A DNA stretch of 11,886 nt from Chloroflexaceae bacterium (lineage in GTDB: Bacteria > Chloroflexota > Chloroflexia > Chloroflexales > Chloroflexaceae), in contig JAOACN010000614.1 of the NCBI GenBank assembly GCA_026417815.1, forward strand, positions 1 through 11,886, in the 5' to 3' direction. The notes under the pieces were generated by a model. It worked only from the letters and a program-made list of their open reading frames with translations. It made no database searches and was not told the DNA's origin. Position 1 is the stretch's first letter. Every line of letters starts with the position of its first letter. Position numbers and translations under genes: made by a program. Positions 6,242 to 11,886 of the stretch are shown here, one piece after another.

Positions 6242-6604
6242 TCACGGCTGAGGCCCGGCTTGAACGCGGAACACGGGGATCCGCGGAGCAATGGCGTCGA
6301 AGGCCTCCCGCGGCGCATCGAGACCGACCGGCAGGCGCGAACGCGCGCCCGGCGCGCGCTGGAGGTAGACCTGGAGCACGCGGCTGCGCTGGTCCACCGG
6401 AATCGCTTCCAGACACACGTCCTCGACCCACCCATGGCGGAGCAGGGCGCGGCCATGCGTCGCGCGCAGATTCTGCACCCAGGCCGCGTTCTCGCCAAGC
6501 ATTGCGACCAGGTAACGCTCGCCGTCAACCACGGCCATCACCAGGGAAAAGGCGATCACACGGAGCAACTGCGACGAGCAGGGCGCAGCGACGCTCGGGT
6601 TCAT
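6242..6604 (-). CDS. Deazaflavin (F420)-dependent nitroreductase-family protein, N-terminally short
   Basis: A 120-residue protein matching the C-terminal part of the deazaflavin-dependent nitroreductase (Ddn-like) family. VVDGERYLVAMLGENAAWVQN (about 25-45) is followed by R-A-x-H-G-R-A-x-L-R-H-G, then R-A-P-G-A-R-S-R-L-P-V near residue 85, and A-F-D-A-I-A-P-R-I-P-V-F-R-V at the end. Family members bind F420 in a split-barrel fold. The upstream part that usually carries the G-R-x-S-G-x-x-x-x-T-P motif is degenerate here (C-S-S-Q-L-L-R-V-I-A-F) and the usual N-terminal helix is missing; the other two frames do not supply it. ATG 6604 has no good ribosome site. A TTG at 6670 is a possible alternative start, with an in-frame TAG not far upstream. 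This may be a decaying gene. Confidence 0.6.
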   Translation of the reverse strand: MNPSVAAPCSSQLLRVIAFSLVMAVVDGERYLVAMLGENAAWVQNLRATHGRALLRHGWVEDVCLEAIPVDQRSRVLQVYLQRAPGARSRLPVGLDAPREAFDAIAPRIPVFRVQAGPQP

Positions 6605-6869
6605 ATCACCGAGCACGCATACACCGCGGAGGGTTTCAACAAGCCCAACCTCTGCGCCCCTCTGCGGCAAAGCACGCGCGCGCCTGGCCCCACTCTACCG
6701 CAAAACCGCGCGCCGGGGTGAAAAGAAGCCGCTACGCTGCGGAAGGATCCCTGCGCCGTAACACAGGAGCGAGATCGCAACCCGGGGTAGACAGGCGTTT
6801 TCGCCCCCGAGCAGGCAGGCGCGCTACGCTTTCCCTGCGCGGAGCCGATGCGCCTTGCCGCACCACAAC

Positions 6870-6877
6870 GGGAGGAG
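6870..6877 (+). promoter_or_regulatory. Ribosome binding site that selects a GTG start for the PD40 protein
   Basis: GGGAGGAG ends 7 bases before GTG 6885. The next in-frame ATG (6927) has only a short AGGG too close to it. I therefore place the start at the GTG. Confidence 0.65.
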
Positions 6878-6884
6878 AAAAGGT

Positions 6885-8036
6885 GTGAGAGGGCGGAGCC
6901 TTCCCAGACCGTCTCAACAAAGGGCAATGCGGTCATCCCCCGCACCTGATCGCCGGGCGCTGGCGCGCCTGGGTCTCTGGGCCGGGTTCGTCCTGGCGCT
7001 GGCCATCGCGACGTTCCTGGGCGCCACCCTTGATCGTTGCGATCCGCGGGGCAACCTGATCGCCTTTCTCTCCTACCGCGCCGGGCATGATGGCCTCTAT
7101 GCCGTTGATGCCGACCGTGGCACGCTCTGCCGGCTGAGCCTCGCCGGTGGAGGCGGGAGCATCGGGAGCAACCATAGCGCCTGGTCCCCGGCGGGGGATG
7201 CGCTTGCCTGGATCGACGGCAACCGCCTGTTGCTGCAACGCCTGTCCGACCCCGCTCCGACCGCGCTGACCGAGTACGTCACAGGCTCTGAAAAGCCGAT
7301 GGCCTGGTCCCCCGATGGGACGCGGATCGCCCTCATCGCCACTAGCTTCGACGCTGTCTCGCGCCTGGTAATCGTCGAGTTGTCCGATCCGCCGGCCCTG
7401 CGGGAGATCGCGGTGCTCGAGCGCCTGCCGCTCCATGCGCCGGATCCGCCGCGCTCACAGCTCATCGGCAGCCGGTTCGCCTGGTCACCTGATGGTCGGC
7501 AACTCCTGCTCGATCGCGGCGATCAGATCCTGCGTTTCGACCTGATCAACGCCAGCGCTGATCTGCTGCTCGCACCTGGGCGCCAGCCCGCCTGGTCGCC
7601 GGATGGGGCGCAGATCGCCTTTGTCCGCGCTGGCGCGCTGATGGTCGCCCGCGCCGATGGAACCGCCGCGCGGGAAGTGGCCGTGGACGGCGAGCATCCG
7701 GTGTGGTCGCCCGATGGGACCTGGATCGCCTTCCGTACCGCCGAGGGCGTGGCGCTGGTGCACCCGGATGGCGCCGGCGAACGGCTGCTCGCGCGTGGGG
7801 CAATCACCCCCATTAACGACAGCAACGCCACAAGCTACACCTGGTCGCCCGATGGCCACTATCTGGCGGTGCTGGAGGGTGACTGGCAGCATGGCCTACC
7901 GGGCACGAACGCGATCAGCGTGGTGCGGGTCGCCGATGGGCAGATGCGGCGGCTGATCAACCGGGGCGTCAACCGGGCGCCAGCGTGGCGCCCGGCTATG
8001 CCGGCGGGTGAGTCCCGAAAGGCAGGTGGCCGATGA
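6885..8036 (+). CDS. Membrane-anchored PD40/TolB-like beta-propeller protein
   Basis: A 383-residue protein. An arginine-rich N terminus precedes one hydrophobic segment at about 29-49, best read as a signal anchor or uncleaved signal. The rest is a beta-propeller built from WSP(D/A)G blades at about 100, 141, 200, 237, 274 and 320, plus a degenerate last blade (A-P-A-W-R-P near 366). WSPDG is the hallmark of PD40/WD40-like repeats seen in TolB and in many bacterial surface or periplasmic proteins, where the propeller serves as a binding platform. The partner is unknown. The stop overlaps the next start by 4 bases (ATGA), so translation of the two is probably coupled and the products may work together. 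ATG 6927 is the alternative start. Confidence 0.8.
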   Translation: MRGRSLPRPSQQRAMRSSPAPDRRALARLGLWAGFVLALAIATFLGATLDRCDPRGNLIAFLSYRAGHDGLYAVDADRGTLCRLSLAGGGGSIGSNHSAWSPAGDALAWIDGNRLLLQRLSDPAPTALTEYVTGSEKPMAWSPDGTRIALIATSFDAVSRLVIVELSDPPALREIAVLERLPLHAPDPPRSQLIGSRFAWSPDGRQLLLDRGDQILRFDLINASADLLLAPGRQPAWSPDGAQIAFVRAGALMVARADGTAAREVAVDGEHPVWSPDGTWIAFRTAEGVALVHPDGAGERLLARGAITPINDSNATSYTWSPDGHYLAVLEGDWQHGLPGTNAISVVRVADGQMRRLINRGVNRAPAWRPAMPAGESRKAGGR

Positions 8037-8656
8037 CCCTGCTGATGTTGTTTTTCGGCCTTTTCTGGCTCTGGGTACTTGCCAGGTTGCTGGCCACAGG
8101 GCCGGTGGCGAGCCAGGGAGATGGCACGGCAGTCGGTAAGAGCGGCGCTGGCCGGCTGGCGCTCGTGGCGCTGGCGGGCGGCATGTGCGGGCTGGTGGTC
8201 TGGTCGCTGGCGCTCATCGGGCCGCGGACTACCCTGCTGATCGCATCGGGCGAATTCGGCTGGCTGCCGTATGTGACCCGCTACCCTTTCCAGATGATGC
8301 TGGCGGGCGCGCTGTTGGGCCTGGTCTTGGCCGTGAGCCTGCAGCGTAGACCAGGCTGGCCCGCCCTGAGTCTGCGTGTCGCAGGTGTGCTCGTCCTGGG
8401 GTGGGCGGGCTACGGGTTGATGCTCGCGCAGCCGCCGTGGGGCGACCTGCCGGCCGCGGTGGTGCTGGCCCACCGTGGCGTTGCCGCCCTGGGCAGCGCG
8501 GCGCTCACCATCGCCATTATGGACCTGCTGCTTCACCCCGCGCGCCTGCTGGAACGGGCGGCGCTGCTCATGCTCAGCATCCAACTGGTGCTGCTCGCGC
8601 AGACGATGGTGTGGGACGAGCTTCTCGCCCGCGCGTTGGGGCTACCCGTGCGCTAA
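8033..8656 (+). CDS. Six-helix integral membrane protein of unknown function
   Basis: A 207-residue protein with likely transmembrane segments at about 2-22, 42-63, 86-104, 113-132, 143-166 and 176-197. No catalytic motif stands out. Charged residues between helices are few (H-R at 147-148, D-E at 195-196). ATG 8033 overlaps the stop of the PD40 gene by 4 bases, which fixes the start and indicates an operon. The terminator at 8662-8685 closes the unit. Because it is translationally coupled to a membrane-anchored propeller, a shared envelope complex is plausible but not shown. I do not recognise the family. Confidence 0.75.
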   Translation: MTLLMLFFGLFWLWVLARLLATGPVASQGDGTAVGKSGAGRLALVALAGGMCGLVVWSLALIGPRTTLLIASGEFGWLPYVTRYPFQMMLAGALLGLVLAVSLQRRPGWPALSLRVAGVLVLGWAGYGLMLAQPPWGDLPAAVVLAHRGVAALGSAALTIAIMDLLLHPARLLERAALLMLSIQLVLLAQTMVWDELLARALGLPVR

Positions 8657-8661
8657 TGGCG

Positions 8662-8685
8662 CCCAGACTCGAGGGTCTGGGTTTT
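8662..8685 (+). terminator. Intrinsic terminator of the propeller/membrane-protein operon
   Basis: CCCAGAC (8662-8668) pairs with GTCTGGG (8675-8681) over a 6-base loop and is followed directly by TTTT. It starts 6 bases after the stop of the membrane-protein gene. Confidence 0.8.
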
Positions 8686-8741
8686 AAACGCTCCTACATC
8701 GCAGAGCATCGTGAGCGAAGTGTTCGCCAGGATCGCTATGT

Positions 8742-8885
8742 GCCGCTGAACTGGCTGGCGTCACCCGCTGGGATCTGCTAGATGCCCTTCGCGCGCGGGG
8801 CGCGAAGCAACGCCCCGGTGAGGCCCGCTCAGCCGACGAGATGGATGATCTGGGCGAGCGCCTGGAGCAGCAGGGCCTGCTGTGA
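8742..8885 (+). pseudogene. Remnant of a UPF0175-type small protein (antitoxin-like)
   Basis: The frame from 8742 to the TGA at 8883-8885 encodes 47 residues beginning AAELAGVTRWDLLDALRARG. This resembles the central AAELAG-[MV]-[ST]-R-W-[DE]-[FL] helix-turn-helix-like segment of UPF0175 proteins, which often pair with PIN-domain toxins as VapB-like antitoxins. The tail is acidic and ends Q-Q-G-L-L. There is no start codon or ribosome site in this frame: an in-frame TGA lies at 8711-8713 with no ATG between. The expected N-terminal half is absent, though frame 8695-8741 one base over reads R-E-R-S-V-R-Q-D-R-Y-V, which may be the shifted upstream part. No toxin gene is next to it. I call it a decayed copy; a coincidental match cannot be excluded. 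Confidence 0.45.
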
Positions 8886-8907
8886 CGGTGGTCTCCTGAC
8901 GAGCTCC

Positions 8908-9036
8908 AGCGAGGAGGTTCGGAGGGGTTGCAACTCTCCGAACTTTCCCCTTCCTGGTGCGGCGCGGCTTCGCCGCGCCGCACCAGGAAGGAAGATCTTC
9001 GGAGGCCTATGGCCCCCGCAACCCCCGCCAGCGGCA
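8908..9036. repeat. Third copy of the long-hairpin repeat
   Basis: This copy shares its layout with the two units in 3506-3830. In order it has a GGAGG(C/T)TCGGAGGGG(C/T)TG segment, then a 19-bp perfect stem with a TTC loop (8950-8990), then a GGCCCCCGC-ACCCCCGCC segment. Relative to the composite element it has the same orientation as the 3669-3830 unit. It lacks the ACTACAACGAGAC ends, so it is a partial or older copy. Confidence 0.75.
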
Positions 9037-9040
9037 AAGC

Positions 9041-9099
9041 TATAGCCCGGCGGCTGAAGCCGCGGGCTACCGATGCGAAGCCCGCCTGCGCGGGCTATA
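9041..9099. repeat. Nested palindrome, dispersed-repeat type
   Basis: TATAGCCCG (9041-9049) and CGGGCTATA (9091-9099) form a perfect outer inverted repeat. Inside are a 12-13-bp hairpin with one bulge and a two-base loop (about 9043-9069) and GCCCGC-4 nt-GCGGGC (9080-9095). It adjoins the third hairpin repeat. A degenerate relative is at 4786-4835. The gap between the operon terminator and the next gene therefore consists almost entirely of repeats. Confidence 0.7.
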
Positions 9100-9146
9100 C
9101 CGGATTTAATTCTTTGATCTTCATTGCTCGCTCGCCGACGTTCACC

Positions 9147-9866
9147 TCAGGCGGAGTACACGGGCGCCTCTTGCCGGAACAGATGGTACATCTCCAGCGC
9201 CCGGTCAATGCGGCGCGCGAGGTGTGACTGGTCGCCGGTTTTGAACCCCGGCCCGATTTCGGCGAAGACGAACAGGTTACCGGCGGCGTGCAGGGTGTAA
9301 AACTGCGTCGCGGCGAAGTAGTTCGCCAGACGCTCGTCGAAGAAGCGCCGCACGGCGGGCGGGTCGTCCGACGTAACCGTGTAGCGCGCCGCGAAGGCGG
9401 GATAGTCGGGAAAACTGACCGGCTGCCCCACCCTGGCTACGGCCCATTCAACGATCCTGTTGGCCAGCCCGCCCAGGGCGTACTGTTGCGTGTCAACTTT
9501 GGGGTAAAACATGAACGGCGGCAGGTGCAGGGTAGCGGAACGGATCGCCACCGCCTGGTGAGCAGTGATCGAGTCGCCGTCGCCGCTCGTATCCACCAGA
9601 TCGAACAGAAACAGTTCCCCGTCCTCCAGCGGGCGGCGCCAGACATTGCGCAGTTTGTAGGTCGCGGTCCCCCAGGCGGGGCGATGCAGGGCGAAGATCC
9701 GCTCTGCCAGCGCAGCGTCCGGCTGAGCAACCGGTGTCAGCCCCAGCGCCTGCGCCACCTGCGCTTTCTTCGCCCTTTCCTTGCGTGTGATGACGATGCT
9801 CCCGATGAGCATCGCCGCGAACACCAGCGCGATCAGCAACGCAACGACCACTGTTGTGACGCCCAT
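9147..9866 (-). CDS. Membrane-anchored protein of unknown function
   Basis: A 239-residue protein with one N-terminal transmembrane helix (about 4-26), a short basic stretch (R-K-E-R-A-K-K, 28-34) and a soluble C-terminal domain of about 200 residues. That domain has L-E-D-G-E-L-F-L-F-D-L-V-D (80-92), L-P-P-F-M-F-Y-P-K (115-123) and an alternating helix/strand pattern near F-A-E-I-G-P-G-F (201-208). I know similar hypothetical proteins but no function. The basic stretch after the helix suggests the soluble domain is cytoplasmic. ATG 9866 has GGAG about 7 bases upstream. The glycosyltransferase gene ends 206 bases upstream on the same strand, separated by two palindromes; co-transcription is possible. 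Confidence 0.7.
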   Translation of the reverse strand: MGVTTVVVALLIALVFAAMLIGSIVITRKERAKKAQVAQALGLTPVAQPDAALAERIFALHRPAWGTATYKLRNVWRRPLEDGELFLFDLVDTSGDGDSITAHQAVAIRSATLHLPPFMFYPKVDTQQYALGGLANRIVEWAVARVGQPVSFPDYPAFAARYTVTSDDPPAVRRFFDERLANYFAATQFYTLHAAGNLFVFAEIGPGFKTGDQSHLARRIDRALEMYHLFRQEAPVYSA

Positions 9867-9934
9867 AAGCTCTCCGTGATGCTAAGCGGCTTGATATGGA
9901 CGGCGCGTCCGTGCGCATCGTTTACTCCTCGGCA

Positions 9935-10038
9935 GCCGATGGGGAACCCGGGTTTTCCCACATCCGCGCCCGGCCAGAAGTCGTCCCGCGCATAGAGAAC
10001 CTGCCAGCCCTGTGGGACAACCCTCCCGGTTGTCCCAC
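9935..10038. repeat. Two palindromes of the glpBC-array type
   Basis: TGGGGAACCCGGGTTTTCCCA (about 9939-9959) is an imperfect version of the GGGGAAAC/GTTTCCCC core. GTGGGACAACC (10012-10022) pairs perfectly with GGTTGTCCCAC (10028-10038) across a 5-base loop. Both follow the G-run/AAC/GTT/C-run design of the array at 105-413, so the family is dispersed and not specific to the glp operon. Confidence 0.7.
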
Positions 10039-10072
10039 GGCGTTCTCCCGACACCTCACAGTATGAACACCC

Positions 10073-11635
10073 TCACCGTACCCTCGCGTAGAGCCGGTAG
10101 ATCCCCTCCCACTCCACCAGGCGAAAGTGCCCCGTGGCCAGGACGGGCAGGTACAGATCGTGCCCGAAACGGCCGATGACCAGGTAGTCGGGATCGTTGG
10201 CCAGGGGATCGTACTCCACGCGCGCTTCCGGCTCAACCTGCAAATAGCGTTTGCCCAGCGCCACGTGGATCTGGTCAGGGGGAAAGGTGTAGGGCTGGTT
10301 CAGGAGGAAGTGCAGTTCGCTCTCATAAGTTTCGACGCGCGAACCGGGCGGCTGGGCGTTGAGCCAGGCCGCGATGCGCTGCGCCGAGCGGTCATAGGTG
10401 GTGTACTCTTTGGTCAGGCTGAGCGTGGTGAGCGGCGCGGCGGCGGCGATCAGCAGCACGGCCAGCAACGCCGCGCCGCCGGCGCGGGTCGGGCGGCGCA
10501 GCGTCAGCAGGTCGCCCAGGGCAAGCAGGCGCTCGCGAAGAGCGAATCCGCCGCTCAGGGCGAAGAGCAACTCCGCCACGAAGAGGCTGGCGACCACGCC
10601 GGGGACGGCCATGTAGCGTGGCACGCCCACGGAGAGACCCAGGAACCAGGCCAGCCAGCTCCCGCAGAAGGCCAGCAGGGTCAGGCGCAGGTACCAGGCC
10701 GGCGCCCCGGCTCGGGCGGAGGCGCGTTCGCCCCACAGTCGCCACGTTCCCCACAGTAGCCCGCACAGGGCCGGGAAGCCGAAGAACACCAGGTTCTGCA
10801 AGGCATAGAGGCGGTGAAACGCCGTTGGCACAATGGCCACCATGCCCAGCAGCCCCTCGACCGGCTCGGGCAGGAGGTCCGGGTCGAAGAGCAGCGCCGC
10901 GCCCAGCCAGCGAAGCAGGTTCGCGCTCAGGAACGCGCCGCCCGCCGCCAGGGCGAAGATGCTCGCCACGCGCCAGCGGCGCGCCAGCAGCGCCGCCAAT
11001 CCCGGCGCCAGCAGCGAAGCCAGCAGGAACGGCGCGGTCTGCCCTTTGCTGATCCAGGCCGCCCCGAGGAGCAGCACCGTGGGCGGCAACGCGACCCACG
11101 CGCCGCCCAGCGTCGCCCACAGGCCCAGGTAGCCGGCCAGCAGGTAGAGCAGCATGGGCATCTCGGCCAGCACCTGCCGCCCCTGCAACAGCGGCTGGAT
11201 CTGGGGGTGGATGGTCAGCAGCAGCGCGGCGCCAACGGTCGCCCAGGCCAGGCGCCCCTGGTTGAGACGCGCGCCGAGGGCGGCCAGGAGCAGGACGGAC
11301 GCCACGGCGCAGAGCACGCCAAACAGCCGGCCCTGCCACAGCCCGACACCGAACAGGCGCATGCTCAATCCGACGGGCAGCGTCGTAGTGAAGGCCGCCT
11401 CCAGCCCGGGGGCGGCGGGTTGCCCATCGCGCAGGCGGCCGTAGTGCCCCGTTTCGGCCCAGGTGCGCGCCACCGAGAGTGTCCAGCCCTCGTCCCACCA
11501 GATTGGCGGGCCATCGAGGTTCCACAGCCCCACCACCAGCAGCGCGAGGGCCAGGGCGGTCCAGGCTGCCAGCTGGCGCGCGCTAGCGCCCACCCTGGTC
11601 GGTTGTTCGAGATACGTAGATGTTGTGTACTTCAT
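10073..11635 (-). CDS. GT39/PMT-type (ArnT-like) membrane glycosyltransferase
   Basis: A 520-residue GT-C fold protein. After a first transmembrane helix (about 22-40) comes P-P-I-W-W-D-E-G-W-T (43-52), whose Asp48-Glu49 pair is the catalytic signature in the first external loop of PMT/ArnT-like enzymes. About ten further hydrophobic segments follow to about residue 415, and then a soluble C-terminal part of roughly 100 residues ending in E-G-I-Y-R-L-Y. Such enzymes move a sugar from a polyprenyl-phosphate donor to a protein, lipid or polymer outside the membrane. Donor and acceptor are unknown here. ATG 11635 is the first start in the frame and the family sequence begins soon after; the G-run just before it is a weak ribosome site. 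A TACACT a few bases further up could be a -10 box of a nearly leaderless transcript, but this is speculative. Confidence 0.85.
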   Translation of the reverse strand: MKYTTSTYLEQPTRVGASARQLAAWTALALALLVVGLWNLDGPPIWWDEGWTLSVARTWAETGHYGRLRDGQPAAPGLEAAFTTTLPVGLSMRLFGVGLWQGRLFGVLCAVASVLLLAALGARLNQGRLAWATVGAALLLTIHPQIQPLLQGRQVLAEMPMLLYLLAGYLGLWATLGGAWVALPPTVLLLGAAWISKGQTAPFLLASLLAPGLAALLARRWRVASIFALAAGGAFLSANLLRWLGAALLFDPDLLPEPVEGLLGMVAIVPTAFHRLYALQNLVFFGFPALCGLLWGTWRLWGERASARAGAPAWYLRLTLLAFCGSWLAWFLGLSVGVPRYMAVPGVVASLFVAELLFALSGGFALRERLLALGDLLTLRRPTRAGGAALLAVLLIAAAAPLTTLSLTKEYTTYDRSAQRIAAWLNAQPPGSRVETYESELHFLLNQPYTFPPDQIHVALGKRYLQVEPEARVEYDPLANDPDYLVIGRFGHDLYLPVLATGHFRLVEWEGIYRLYARVR

Positions 11636-11670
11636 CGCCCCCAGTGTACCCTATGCAGCGTACCAGCGAG

Positions 11671-11867
11671 CTACGGGGGGCGTGCGGAATAATAAGGTGT
11701 GGAGGTATGGAGGTGTAGAGGTGTGGAGATGTGGAGATGTGGAGGTGTGGCGAATTCGTCATACGAGTACCGTTGCAACTGGCGCGGGATCGCCAGATAC
11801 TCGTCCAGCTTCTCCAGCCCGCTGCGGGCTAACGCCCTCAGGGGCTTTTCTGAACTCAGCCAGGGCT
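11671..11867 (-). CDS. Possible 3' end of a gene cut by the contig edge (uncertain)
   Basis: On the minus strand an open frame runs from the adapter junction to a TAG at 11671-11673 (about 64 codons). Its first 40 residues have a plausible protein composition, including GLEKLDEYLAIPRQLQRYSY. The last part is encoded by the 8-bp tandem repeat and reads as a period of 8 residues (T-P-P-H-L-H-I-S, T-P-L-H-L-H-T-S). I do not recognise a family. The repeat tail may mean the true coding end has been lost, or that this is chance. Confidence 0.25.
11697..11750. repeat. 8-bp tandem repeat (about 6.75 units)
   Basis: Consecutive octamers GTGTGGAG, GTATGGAG, GTGTAGAG, GTGTGGAG, ATGTGGAG, ATGTGGAG and a partial GTGTGG. 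The strand bias is complete: purine plus T, no C. It lies about 60 bases upstream of the glycosyltransferase start. Confidence 0.9.
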
Positions 11868-11886
11868 CTGTCTCTTATACACATCT
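11868..11886. other. Nextera/Tn5 mosaic-end adapter, not genomic
   Basis: The final 19 bases, CTGTCTCTTATACACATCT, are exactly the mosaic end used in Nextera tagmentation libraries. They should be trimmed; the genomic sequence ends at 11867. Confidence 0.97.

Noticed and set aside
6122..6888. Plus-strand frames opposite the nitroreductase-like and CPBP genes
   Set aside because: Arginine- and alanine-rich shadows without start signals.
11868..11886. A genuine Tn5-type transposon end
   Set aside because: It is exactly the adapter sequence at the very terminus of the window, with no transposon sequence; library origin is far more likely.

Overview
This GC-rich window looks like a piece of a Chloroflexota chromosome, possibly from a Chloroflexales-type filamentous bacterium. 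That assignment is an inference from gene content (GlpB/GlpC, an F420-type nitroreductase fragment, PD40 propeller and GT39 proteins) and from the many hairpin-forming dispersed repeats; there is no rRNA or marker gene to prove it. The last 19 bases are exactly the Nextera/Tn5 mosaic end, so the right edge is an untrimmed adapter on a draft or metagenomic contig.

Layout. 3-104: the last 33 codons of glpB. 105-413: an array of short palindromes. 443-1681: glpC. GlpB and GlpC are partners in anaerobic glycerol-3-phosphate dehydrogenase, so the array splits an operon. 1797-3359 (minus): a zinc-dependent phospholipase C-like protein with two C-terminal repeats of a GRPxPSMxY module; a 16-bp perfect palindrome lies upstream of it. 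3420-4236 has no protein gene I accept. It holds a composite inverted-repeat element (3506-3830, with a 162-bp inner unit bounded by 16-bp terminal inverted repeats) and an AT-richer block that on the minus strand folds into several hairpins ending in an intrinsic terminator (3901-4034), a candidate RNA.

4237-6604 carries four minus-strand genes: an N-terminally shortened F420-type nitroreductase-like protein, a CPBP intramembrane protease, an SRPBCC protein and a small four-helix membrane protein. The middle pair are only 34 bases apart and probably form an operon. 6885-8656 (plus) is a two-gene operon with a 4-base overlap: a membrane-anchored PD40 beta-propeller and a six-helix membrane protein, closed by a good terminator at 8662-8685. 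8657-9146 is a repeat-rich gap with a remnant of a UPF0175-type small protein, a third copy of the hairpin element and a nested palindrome. 9147-9866 (minus) is an unknown membrane-anchored protein, and 10073-11635 (minus) a GT39/PMT-type glycosyltransferase; between them are two palindromes like those in the glpBC array. 11697-11750 is an 8-bp tandem repeat, possibly inside the 3' end of a minus-strand gene cut by the contig edge.

The genes do not form one pathway. The most distinctive content is between genes: repeat families placed within and between operons, and a possible structured RNA.
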